Shown in pieces: positions 1 through 6,602 of a DNA stretch of 6,602 nucleotides. The stretch is from Verrucomicrobiota bacterium (GTDB lineage: Bacteria > Verrucomicrobiota > Verrucomicrobiia > Limisphaerales > UBA9464). How positions within the stretch are numbered: the stretch's first letter is position 1; every line of letters starts with the position of its first letter. The notes under the pieces are model-generated. The model was not told the DNA's origin and did not search any database. It was given only the letters and a program-made list of their open reading frames with translations. Made by a program: the position numbers and the translations under genes. The DNA lies in contig JAPLUH010000412.1 of the NCBI GenBank assembly GCA_026397675.1, positions 1 to 6,602 on the forward strand, read 5' to 3'.

Positions 1-36
1 CAAAGCCGACGGCACGCGGCCCGTCGGTATTGAAAC
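1..36 (+). CRISPR. Possible terminal CRISPR repeat (single copy at window edge)
   Basis: The first 36 bases contain a perfect 7-bp inverted repeat, CCGACGG at 6-12 and CCGTCGG at 21-27, extendable by a G-T pair (5 with 28), around an 8-nt loop. The unit ends in ATTGAAAC at 29-36. A palindromic stem followed by a 3' GAAAC end and a unit of about 36 nt are known hallmarks of several CRISPR repeat classes. No second copy occurs within the window, so if real this is the last repeat of an array lying to the left. The ATTGAAAC orientation would put the leader outside the window, which fits the lack of an AT-rich leader after position 36. It could equally be a chance hairpin. Confidence 0.35.
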
Positions 37-221
37 AAAGTCCGCACGAACCTCGCAGGCGTCAACCACCCGAACGAAAAACCTGAAAACCGAGGCCCCC
101 AGCGACCTCACTGCCGGACCCGCAAAGTCTTAAATAGACCCAGCTCGCCACCCCGTCAGCGCTCAGAGGATCTGGCGACTAATAAGAAACACCGGAGCCA
201 AGGATTGCCGCCAAAGTTTAC
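37..221. other. Non-coding stretch downstream of the TPR gene
   Basis: No convincing coding frame was found here. It lies 3' of the last minus-strand gene, so a transcription terminator would be expected. The only candidate is a weak 6-bp stem on the minus strand (TCGCCA/TGGCGA, arms at 173-178 and 145-150 with a 22-nt loop). It has no clear T-run after it, so I do not call it a terminator. No promoter, tRNA or further repeat was recognised. Confidence 0.5.
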
Positions 222-1190
222 TTAGTGCTGGGTGGCCCTTCGAGGATGCCATGGCCACAGAGGTCGCCCTGAACGAGTTCTCCGCAAACGCCGTCCCGCT
301 TCGATCGCTTCCTCCCCTCCTCCGCAACCTGCGGCCAATTTGTAATCGTGGATGGCCGCCTCCGTCTGGCCCAACAACTCCCGAACGAGGGCCCGATCCA
401 TCAACAGCGAGGAATCCGTCACCACGCGCGGCATCCGCAGCTCGATCTCTTCGAGGGCACTCTGGAGATCGCGCTCCGCTTCAGTCTGCCGACTCAACCC
501 CTTGAGCGCCCGGGCTCGACGAATCTTCCACGTCCCTTGAAGGCGCGAGGACGTCAATTCTGGCTCGATCGCATCCAGTGCTTGCTGCCACTGAGCATCA
601 TCGAGCAACGCCTCAATCCGCTCTGCCACCAGAAGGCCCGCCCCGGTTCGCCGGATTCCTTCTTCGAGGCCGAGGATTCGTTCATGAGGCCGGTGGAGAC
701 GCTGCTGCCAAGCACTGCGCTCTAGGTACGCCGAAATGAGCTGCGGATTCCACCTCAGGGCCTCGGAACAATCGTCCAAGGCTTCCAGCTTGGAGCCCTG
801 CGCCGCTCGACAGTGACTGCGGATCATCAGAATTGCCGCCCGCTCTCCAGTGGCCAATCCCGGCACCTGAAGCGCCCACAGAACCCACAGCAGGGCCTTA
901 GACACCCGTCCCCGCTGGAGTTCAATTTGGGCCAATTCGAGAAGCACCAGTGAATCGCCCGGTGCAAGCCGAACCGCCCGCTGGAGGTCTCGGGCAGCCT
1001 CCTTCAGTTTCCCCAGAACCCGGTATTCAATGGCCCGCTCCAAAAGGACGTCTGCACTGTCCCCGTCTCGGATCAACCGCTCCGACAGAGCCTCGATTTG
1101 GTGCTCAGGGCTGTCATGCGCGCGGGCCACTCCCAGGCAGAGTATTGCACACAGGAGACTCCAGCTAATTCGCCTGCCTATCAACGCCAT
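222..1190 (-). CDS. Exported tetratricopeptide-repeat protein
   Basis: This encodes a 322-residue protein with a type I signal peptide at residues 1-24: two Arg near the N-terminus, the hydrophobic run WSLLCAILCLGV, and cleavage after ARA. The rest is about seven TPR-like helical hairpins, roughly residues 46-294. The clearest is the first, with 'AIEYRVLGKLKEAARDLQRA' followed by VRLAPGD. The tail is short and arginine-rich with a WPW motif. TPR domains mediate protein-protein contacts, so a scaffold or partner role outside the cytoplasm is likely; no catalytic motif is seen. I chose the ATG at 1190 over the in-frame GTG at 1205 because a GGAGGA lies just upstream and the signal peptide fits better. 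The ATG overlaps the phosphatase stop codon (TGATG), implying translational coupling and a shared operon. The specific function is not recognised. Confidence 0.85.
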   Translation of the reverse strand: MALIGRRISWSLLCAILCLGVARAHDSPEHQIEALSERLIRDGDSADVLLERAIEYRVLGKLKEAARDLQRAVRLAPGDSLVLLELAQIELQRGRVSKALLWVLWALQVPGLATGERAAILMIRSHCRAAQGSKLEALDDCSEALRWNPQLISAYLERSAWQQRLHRPHERILGLEEGIRRTGAGLLVAERIEALLDDAQWQQALDAIEPELTSSRLQGTWKIRRARALKGLSRQTEAERDLQSALEEIELRMPRVVTDSSLLMDRALVRELLGQTEAAIHDYKLAAGCGGGEEAIEAGRRLRRTRSGRPLWPWHPRRATQH

Positions 1191-3430
1191 CAATCCTCCA
1201 TCCACAGCGCGGGATTCAACCCAAAGTCGATGGACCCTTCACTGTGGGCGTGGCATTCAATGGCCAGGACGTTGACGCCATCCACCAAGAAACGCGCAAT
1301 GGAACCGAGCGGCACGTACACAGCACCCGAATCCTCGCGCAGTTTGATACCTTGTGCGTTGCGCCCGGAACTGCGCCCTACGTTCACTCGCGTCACCTCC
1401 TGCCCATTGAGGTGCACGATGATGGCGTCGGCATAATCCACCCAGAGGCCCAACTCCGTCACCGCGTCGGCTTGGGTCACGGTGAATTGACGACGCACAT
1501 ACAGTGAGGGTCGACCCTCCTTGGACGCCCGGCCCTCCCCCAGAAGGCGCCCCCGCCCCGAGTTGAACGGAGCCTTGGCCAGCAACCAAGAGGAGTCGTC
1601 GAATCCAGGTTGAGTCCATAAGGAGCCCTGTGGGTGAGCTCCGGACAACGCCCTCCATTCGGCCCCCGCAGGGATGAGCACCGCATGGTCGAGCGGCGGC
1701 GGGTAGGGCGACTTGGTGGCCTTTTCGGGGGCCTTGTATTCGGGTGGCTGCCACGGCAACGACAACCGACGCACCAACGGAGTGCCCCGCTTGACCAGAC
1801 TAAACCGATCGCGCTCGACGCCCTCTCGATTAATCATTCTTCCCACCAGCGTCTCCCCTTCCACATCCACCAAAAGCGATCCGTGCTCGACCAGGGTGCG
1901 ACGCATCACCGGTGAGGTTCCTACCCGCCCCAGGCTGGCGCCAGAATGTCCGGCCACCACCTGAACGGCACCCTCATGAGGGCGCAATCCAGCCCCCTTC
2001 CGATACGCACCATCGCCTCGCGGATCCCCATCGCCATCGTCCAAAATAAAATTCTCGGCCACGGTGGCATTAGTGGAATACGCGCCATCCATGAGCATCG
2101 ATCGCTCATAAATATGGGAATGCCCGGTGAGCACAAGGTCCACGCCACCCGATTCCAGGATGGGAAGGAGGTGATGACGCACCTCAATCAGGTCGGCCTC
2201 TTTGTCGCTATCGTGACTCCCCTTCGTGTACGGAGGATGATGCCAGAAAGCGATCAACCACTCAGCCTTGGCCTTTTCCAAATCCGCCTTCAGCCACTTG
2301 GCCATCGCCCCGCTGGGTTTGCGGTCCAAATCGTGAGAATCGAGGCAGATGAAGTGAATGTTGCCGTGATCAAAAGAATAGTAAGCTTCAGTGCCGGAGG
2401 CCAACCCGCCGGATTCCGCCCGAGTCGGCACCCAATAAGCGTCGTAATACGGCCCGATACCCGTGCTTCCCTTGGACGTATGCCCCTCGTGATTCCCCAT
2501 GGCCGGCCAGCAAACCGAATTGCGGAGGGTCGTTTGATACGACTCGAAGAAACGGCTCTGGAATTCAACATCACGGCCGGTTCCATAGGCCATGTCGCCC
2601 ACATGGATCCAGAAATCCAATGGCCGCCCATCCTGTTTCACCCACGCCTGCATACCCTCATGGACCGCTCGCTGGGCTTCCCTCCCGGTCCCGCTGTCGC
2701 CCAAGACCCAGAAGCGATAGGGACGCACTGTTCCCGGCTGGGGTTGGGTCTGAAACCGCTGCTCGGGCGATTCTGCGGTGAGTCGTTCCGATCCATTGAA
2801 AACCCCGTAGTAGTAAACCGTGTCCGGAGAGAGCCCCTCGATGTGGGCTTCGTACTGAAAGGTTCCGATGGGAGCGCTATGGAGCTTGGGCAGGGAGAGA
2901 TTCTCTGGAGTCCGCAGGCTCTGCCACTGAGGGAGCATCGGTTGTCCATTGGTCCCAAGACTAGCCCGGGTGACAATGGCGGCGAGAGGAACTGTCTGGT
3001 CGAGCCGATCGGGACGCGTACCCCAGCGGACCACCGGTTGGATGGGGCCTTCGGTGCGCCACAGCACGTGAATTTGCGTCGGACTACTTCCCTGAAGATA
3101 CGGCAACCGAGTGAACGGCCGGTGGGGGTTTTGAGCCAAGGCCGGCACCGAAACGCCCAGCAGCCATAACCACCGTGCCCACCGGCCTAGGCCGGAACGC
3201 GTCAGTTGGGAGAACAATGATGGGGCGGTAAATTCTTTCACAAAACGAGGCGTGAGCGAGGAGCGGGCCGGTTGCAGGGCTGTAACGAGCGACGGACGAA
3301 GCCCTTGCTGAAGAAGGCGCATCCAGAACCACCGATTCCACACAGCTGCCCTAACTAAGTGGGCCGATGGGACTATTGCAACGATCGCAAGACCCTGCTG
3401 AGCGATTCGGCAGGCGAGGTTCTTCTTCAT
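1190..3430 (-). CDS. Purple acid phosphatase-type metallophosphoesterase, exported
   Basis: From the ATG at 3430 this is 746 residues and hydrolyses phosphate esters with a dinuclear metal centre. In order: a hydrophobic signal-like segment at about 87-100 ending ALA-Q; an FN3-like purple-acid-phosphatase N-terminal domain at about 105-229; and the catalytic domain with every family motif: GDSGTG (244-249), GDMAYG (278-283), GNHE (312-315), HHPPY (397-401) and GHSHIYER (436-443). An Asp-rich loop, DDGDGDPRGDG, follows at about 464. A C-terminal domain at about 582-739 has a W..FDDSSW and YVRRQF pattern like galactose-binding or GH2-type jelly rolls. The metal ligands appear intact. The start is uncertain: the signal segment is too far in for the 3430 start, so ATG 3322 or GTG 3241 may be the true one. 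It follows the TatT-like gene by 35 nt and overlaps the next gene. The substrate is unknown. Confidence 0.93.
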   Translation of the reverse strand: MKKNLACRIAQQGLAIVAIVPSAHLVRAAVWNRWFWMRLLQQGLRPSLVTALQPARSSLTPRFVKEFTAPSLFSQLTRSGLGRWARWLWLLGVSVPALAQNPHRPFTRLPYLQGSSPTQIHVLWRTEGPIQPVVRWGTRPDRLDQTVPLAAIVTRASLGTNGQPMLPQWQSLRTPENLSLPKLHSAPIGTFQYEAHIEGLSPDTVYYYGVFNGSERLTAESPEQRFQTQPQPGTVRPYRFWVLGDSGTGREAQRAVHEGMQAWVKQDGRPLDFWIHVGDMAYGTGRDVEFQSRFFESYQTTLRNSVCWPAMGNHEGHTSKGSTGIGPYYDAYWVPTRAESGGLASGTEAYYSFDHGNIHFICLDSHDLDRKPSGAMAKWLKADLEKAKAEWLIAFWHHPPYTKGSHDSDKEADLIEVRHHLLPILESGGVDLVLTGHSHIYERSMLMDGAYSTNATVAENFILDDGDGDPRGDGAYRKGAGLRPHEGAVQVVAGHSGASLGRVGTSPVMRRTLVEHGSLLVDVEGETLVGRMINREGVERDRFSLVKRGTPLVRRLSLPWQPPEYKAPEKATKSPYPPPLDHAVLIPAGAEWRALSGAHPQGSLWTQPGFDDSSWLLAKAPFNSGRGRLLGEGRASKEGRPSLYVRRQFTVTQADAVTELGLWVDYADAIIVHLNGQEVTRVNVGRSSGRNAQGIKLREDSGAVYVPLGSIARFLVDGVNVLAIECHAHSEGSIDFGLNPALWMED
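1194..1199 (-). promoter_or_regulatory. Shine-Dalgarno site for the downstream TPR gene
   Basis: GGAGGA on the minus strand lies 3 nt before the ATG at 1190-1188. It sits inside the final Glu-Asp codons of the phosphatase gene. It decides the start codon, because the upstream in-frame GTG at 1205 has no comparable site before it. The spacing is short, so reinitiation by ribosomes ending at the overlapping TGA probably contributes. Confidence 0.55.
3182..3195. repeat. 14-bp perfect palindrome
   Basis: CCGGCCTAGGCCGG is identical to its own reverse complement. It lies within the putative signal-peptide region of the phosphatase gene, where it encodes part of SGLGRW. It may be chance in GC-rich DNA, or a protein-binding site if the gene really starts downstream of it. 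No partner copy was seen in the window. Confidence 0.4.
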
Positions 3431-3465
3431 GATCCAATTCCAGCTAACAGAATTCGCAATGAAAC

Positions 3466-4230
3466 TCACAAGTGACCCCCCAAGCGCGACTGAAGGGCTG
3501 TCATCCGGGCCTCCCAAGTTTTCCAGGCCGCTTCCCAATCGCTGCCACTCAGACGAATCCGAGCTTCGGGCAAAATTCCTTTGAGGCTCTTGAACTCTTC
3601 GACCGCGGTCGCGTTGTCATGACGTTGGACCAGAAATTCAATCCACAGAATGCGATTTTCCGGATGGTCCGGAGCCAACTGAACGGCCCGGGCCAAATGG
3701 AATCGAGCCTTGCTGCGACTCCCGACTCCCAGCGGTGCAGACGGACACTCCTCATACAGCATCCCCAGAGAACGGTCTGCACCGGCGTGGTCGAAACCAG
3801 GATCTAGAAGCTGACACGCCTGCCACTGGGTTTCCATCTCCCGGACCAATCCCAGAGCTCGAAGCGGTTGTGTCTGGGCGAGGATTCCCAAGTTCAAACC
3901 GAGATAGTAGTGGCAGGCCGCATCTGCCGGGGATTCCTTCAAAGCTAGGCGACAGGCTTCGGCCCCCTCCTTGGCCAAGGCACTGCGAACCGGTCGCGAT
4001 GTGAGTCCCTCGGCCCGATCGAAACAGGCCCGCGCCAACGGCCACGCCAAGGCCGGTTGCCCGGGTGACTTCAAATACTCACTGCGCGCATGCTCATAGA
4101 CTCGACTCAGCCGCTGTTGCTGACTTTCGCCCAGCACTCCGAGGCTCCCCAGAAAACCCAGGAGGACCCAGCAGGCCAGCGGGTGTTGGAATCGGCTCCA
4201 GCCCCAAGAATGCGGCAACGCTCTCGTCAT
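3466..4230 (-). CDS. Exported TPR protein resembling the TatT family
   Basis: From the ATG at 4230 this is 254 residues. The signal peptide spans residues 1 to about 34, with a hydrophobic core at 18-33 (LACWVLLGFLGSLGVL) and likely cleavage before ESQQQ. Helical TPR-like repeats fill the rest. The stretch YYLGLNLG (108-115), then LDPGFDHAGADRSLGMLY (142-159), then a PSAP.GVGSRSKA segment and ARAVQLAPDHPEN (180-192) recalls TatT, the TPR component of some TRAP transporters, where a GG-R-LG-Y-P pattern is conserved. That is similarity from memory. No TRAP permease or solute-binding gene is nearby, so a transport role is doubtful and a scaffold role is as likely. A TTG at 4398 would add 56 residues that look non-coding and overlap the upstream gene by 11 nt. 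No strong Shine-Dalgarno site is seen. The gene precedes the phosphatase by 35 nt, probably in one operon. Confidence 0.8.
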   Translation of the reverse strand: MTRALPHSWGWSRFQHPLACWVLLGFLGSLGVLGESQQQRLSRVYEHARSEYLKSPGQPALAWPLARACFDRAEGLTSRPVRSALAKEGAEACRLALKESPADAACHYYLGLNLGILAQTQPLRALGLVREMETQWQACQLLDPGFDHAGADRSLGMLYEECPSAPLGVGSRSKARFHLARAVQLAPDHPENRILWIEFLVQRHDNATAVEEFKSLKGILPEARIRLSGSDWEAAWKTWEARMTALQSRLGGHL

Positions 4231-4387
4231 GATGCCACAAATCTGCCCTGCGGGGTGCCCCCCCAGCAAGTCACGTTCGTGAATCTGTTGACCCTGCCTC
4301 TCTCTGCCAACTCCGCACCCAATTCCAAAGCCTGCACGAAACCTCACTGCGGGTGGAGGGGCCACACTCACTCGGGGAGCCCCAGCC
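4231..4387. other. Intergenic gap, probable promoter region of the operon
   Basis: This 157-nt gap is the only sizeable spacer between the surface-protein gene and the three-gene operon, so the operon promoter is expected here on the minus strand. No -35/-10 pair or sigma-54 element with correct spacing could be recognised. A GGGGC/GCCCC pairing just after the upstream stop has a 16-nt loop and no T-run, so it is not a convincing terminator. Confidence 0.35.
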
Positions 4388-5038
4388 TCACTCTTCAACC
4401 AGGCGGAAAAACCCCGTGGCGCGCGCCGGATCCAGAGATACCGGGATCCGAACAGTCCCCGCGGGGGTTACCTCGGTCTTCAGTCCTGAGTCCAGCCACT
4501 GAGCCGAGGGAGACTCCAATCGATCGGAGGTCCGCACGCGAAGCCGACGATCACGAGCGGAAACCGCCTGACCGCCGGAATCTAAGGCCTGCAGTTCGAT
4601 ACGCCACTCCGAACCGGACAGCGTCTGGCCCACCACCCGACCGCCGAGCACTCGACGGCGCTGTCCAATGGTCAACTGACTCGGCGCGTACTGAACTCGC
4701 TGAACGGGCTGGGCATCGACCGTGGCAATGAGCGAATCGACGGGCTTTGCCCCGAATCGCAATTCCGTGGTTCCGCCGGGAGCCCGGACGCGGAATCCCA
4801 CTTCAACGAGGGTCGATAGACCGACCGGAGCCGACTGACCGGCGGGTTTCCATAACACCGCCCCGATGCGTCCTAGCGCGGCGCTCGATCGGTTCTCGAT
4901 ATAAGCCGTTCCCAGAGGCGTCTTGAGACCTGTGAACTCGAGAGCCTGGGCGTCGAATTCAACATTGAAGGCGAAGGCGTTTTCATTACCAACCCCGTCA
5001 AGCATCACGGGCACCCACGCTTCCTGACCGGTCACCAA
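4388..5038 (-). CDS. Cohesin-like domain and C-terminal cap, displaced 3' part of the surface-protein gene
   Basis: This reads as 216 residues if started at the TTG at 5038, but that start is arbitrary: the frame stays open upstream and gives plausible protein (LARPKLAEPIRSIGFGWSDL) leading into VTGQEAWVPV. Residues 1-124 form a cohesin-like beta-sandwich, with the typical GQEAWVPV, then GNENAFAFNVEFD, then GRIGAVLWKPAGQS and VGFRV strands. Residues about 165-216 form a small C-terminal domain (RVRTSDRLES..W..., ending ATGFFRLVEE) common at the ends of verrucomicrobial secreted proteins. There is no signal peptide, so on its own it could not be exported. It is best read as the 3' part of the gene at 5092-6602, separated by a frame change. 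A sequencing error, a pseudogene or a true small gene are the alternatives, in that order of likelihood. Confidence 0.7.
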   Translation of the reverse strand: MVTGQEAWVPVMLDGVGNENAFAFNVEFDAQALEFTGLKTPLGTAYIENRSSAALGRIGAVLWKPAGQSAPVGLSTLVEVGFRVRAPGGTTELRFGAKPVDSLIATVDAQPVQRVQYAPSQLTIGQRRRVLGGRVVGQTLSGSEWRIELQALDSGGQAVSARDRRLRVRTSDRLESPSAQWLDSGLKTEVTPAGTVRIPVSLDPARATGFFRLVEE

Positions 5039-5091
5039 GTCACTCCAACCAAACCCAATGGATCGAATGGGTTCCGCCAGCTTCGGCCGTG

Positions 5092-6602
5092 CTAACGACT
5101 TGGAGAGGCTTTGACATCCCCCTCCATGGAATCGGCCAGCACTGCCACCTGCCCTCCCTCCGAAACCATTGAAGCCAGAGTGGCATTGGTGAAGGCGACC
5201 CGGAACGAGAGATCCTTGTCGGCCGTAACCAACTGCGAATCCTTGAGGATCCGCACGGGAACCTCCAGCGGCGGTACCACCACCACGCCCGAAGTACCCA
5301 AATTTCGGATGATATCGATGGATGAAAACGTCTGGGCTTGAAATACAAGGCGCGCAATCGCATTGGTGCCTCGTGGAAAGCCCACCGTAGGATCATTCCG
5401 GGAAATCAGTACCTGAAGCTTAAACCGATTACTGCCTCCGCCTCCGTTGGCCGGCGCTGTCACCACCGAACCCGCCTGTCGATAGCTAATAGAGGCGATG
5501 GGCGAAATCAATGAATCCAACGTCAGAGTCACGGTCGAGTTATCCGTCAAAAGATAGGGGGTCTGAGCCTCCAACGTGAAGGACACCGCCGATTCGTCCC
5601 CGAATCCCAACAAGAAAATAGGAATCTCAACAGCCCCACCCGGCGCGGCCAGGGTTTCAGCAGGCATGCGCAGCACACGATCCACTCGAAGTCGGATCGT
5701 CTTGGAAACACCGCCCACTCCACTGACGGAATTGGTGGCGATGACCCGATAGATCCCTGCGTTGGTGGCTAGGGCACTCAACAGTAGCCGCGGTGAATTA
5801 GTGGCCGACGAGATGCTTTGGTACTTTGCCGGCACCGAACCGGAAGCGGGCTCACTTTGCCGCTCCCAGCGGAAGACTGGAGCCGGGAACCCCAACACGG
5901 AGAGGTACGCCGAGAGATCTACCGTGGAATAGGCAGCAGCAGCGAGCGTCATGTCCACTCCAGCCGATAGTCCCGAAACCCAGGTGCCACCACCCTCCAC
6001 AGGCGTGGGCTCTGTGCTCGGAAGGGAAATTTCAGCGACCGATGTCACCGAGACCTGGAACAAGGACACCTGCTCGGTACCCGTGAGCTCCGTGCCACCG
6101 GCGGAGGCCAACTGAACGGCCCGAATCCGGTAACTCCCACTGAGTGCTGGACTCAGACTTGCTGTCCCCACCGAGAACGCAACCCGCCCGCCGCCACTGG
6201 AAACGTCCAGTTCGTAGGTCCCATCGATAGCCCACGCTGCGGGCAACGCAGGAATTACCACCGGGAATGCGGCACTCGCATCCGTCCATCCCAACCCATC
6301 GTCCCACCGCTGCAACTGGACTCGCCCGTGCAGGGCCCCTGTAAGTTGAATGTCCATTGATGCAGAGGAACCTGCCGGTCCAGCCAGATTGGTGCGGGAA
6401 AGCGCGACTGTAATAGGGAGGACCGGAGTGAAGCCCGTCGACAGGCTGGTGCCCCGGGGGCGATCACCAAGCAGGCTGGAGCCCGTCAGAGGATTGCTCA
6501 ACCGAACCGTGTAAGTTCCAATCTGGGAAAAACTGAAATTGGTGAGGCTCAACGTCGAGTTGGTGCCACGAGCTATTTTTACCCCGTCCTTCAGCCAATT
6601 GT
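5092..6602 (-). CDS. Secreted Ig-like/cohesin-like surface protein, 5' end outside window, 3' frame broken
   Basis: The frame is open to the right window edge, giving 502 visible residues without a start. The first visible residues, NWLKDGVKIARGTNSTLSL, and the GTYTVRLSN strand are the end of an Ig-like domain (about 1-36). After a beta-rich region lies a second Ig-like domain at about 226-306 (FRWERQ ... NAGIYRVIATNSVSG). A cohesin-like domain at about 312-460 begins LAAPGGAVEIPIFLLGFGDESAVSF. The frame then stops at TAG 5094-5092, just after ADSMEGDVKASPSR. In related proteins, as I recall them, an EGDV motif opens a dockerin-like module, so the protein appears cut at that point. Its likely role is adhesion or assembly at the cell surface. 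Cohesin-like modules outside cellulosomes have no fixed partner, so the ligand is unknown. A TTG at 6552 is not a credible start because the Ig domain extends upstream of it. Confidence 0.8.
   Translation of the reverse strand, partial: NWLKDGVKIARGTNSTLSLTNFSFSQIGTYTVRLSNPLTGSSLLGDRPRGTSLSTGFTPVLPITVALSRTNLAGPAGSSASMDIQLTGALHGRVQLQRWDDGLGWTDASAAFPVVIPALPAAWAIDGTYELDVSSGGGRVAFSVGTASLSPALSGSYRIRAVQLASAGGTELTGTEQVSLFQVSVTSVAEISLPSTEPTPVEGGGTWVSGLSAGVDMTLAAAAYSTVDLSAYLSVLGFPAPVFRWERQSEPASGSVPAKYQSISSATNSPRLLLSALATNAGIYRVIATNSVSGVGGVSKTIRLRVDRVLRMPAETLAAPGGAVEIPIFLLGFGDESAVSFTLEAQTPYLLTDNSTVTLTLDSLISPIASISYRQAGSVVTAPANGGGGSNRFKLQVLISRNDPTVGFPRGTNAIARLVFQAQTFSSIDIIRNLGTSGVVVVPPLEVPVRILKDSQLVTADKDLSFRVAFTNATLASMVSEGGQVAVLADSMEGDVKASPSR

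Noticed and set aside
1946..3169. A 407-codon plus-strand open frame
   Set aside because: It lies wholly antisense to the phosphatase gene with its codons in register, a common artefact in GC-rich coding DNA. The opposite strand carries all catalytic motifs, and this frame shows no domain.
3675..3691. 17-nt repeat shared with about 6107-6123
   Set aside because: Both copies encode the peptide RAVQLA in unrelated proteins, so the match is probably coincidental codon use.
4300..4345. Sigma-54-like promoter upstream of the TatT-like gene
   Set aside because: GG and GC dinucleotides occur in TTTGGAATTGGGTGCGG, but the spacing is one base short and the flanking consensus is poor.
4360..4390. Terminator after the surface-protein gene
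   Set aside because: The GGGGC/GCCCC pairing has a long loop and no T-run, and the GGGG-CT-CCCC alternative has a 2-nt loop.
5110..5125. Programmed -1 frameshift signal
   Set aside because: The G5 run permits slippage, but there is no canonical X XXY YYZ heptamer in frame and no evident downstream structure. An indel or deletion is simpler.
5040..5396. A 118-codon minus-strand frame across the frame break
   Set aside because: It overlaps the Ig/cohesin-like gene in a third frame, is rich in Arg and Trp, and shows no domain. A short part near the break (LQVVSTAEAGGTHSIH) looks protein-like, but it stops at 5040 before the second cohesin-like domain.

Overview
The window is GC-rich and reads like a chromosomal segment from the PVC group, most likely a verrucomicrobium. 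The support is stylistic: Ig-like repeats with TN-rich, 'GTYTV.LSN' strands, cohesin-like modules with the 'GNENAFAFNVEFD' pattern, a C-terminal 'ATGFFRLVEE' ending, and exported TPR proteins. No rRNA, tRNA or lineage marker is present, so the assignment is an inference.

Every supported gene is on the minus strand and reads from right to left. From the right edge: (1) a large secreted or surface protein whose 5' end lies outside the window (5092-6602), with Ig-like domains and a first cohesin-like domain, ending at a stop codon; (2) its apparent continuation in another frame (4388-5038), with a second cohesin-like domain and a C-terminal cap; (3) an exported TPR protein resembling the TatT family (3466-4230); (4) a purple-acid-phosphatase-type metallophosphoesterase with an N-terminal FN3-like domain and a C-terminal jelly-roll-like domain (1190-3430, start uncertain); (5) a second exported TPR protein (222-1190) whose ATG overlaps the phosphatase stop by one base.

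Genes 3 to 5 are tightly spaced (35-nt gap, then a 1-nt overlap) and probably form an operon. All appear to act outside the cytoplasm, so the cassette looks like an exported phosphatase flanked by two TPR scaffold proteins. The substrate cannot be read from sequence. The 157-nt gap 4231-4387 separates this operon from the surface-protein gene.

Positions 1-221 hold no gene. The first 36 bases look like a single CRISPR-type repeat: a 7-bp perfect inverted repeat followed by a terminal ATTGAAAC. An array may therefore end at the left edge of the window, but one copy cannot prove it.

The points most worth a second look are this repeat-like element and the broken frame in the surface-protein gene at about 5092-5125, where a dockerin-like segment expected between the two cohesin-like domains seems to be missing.
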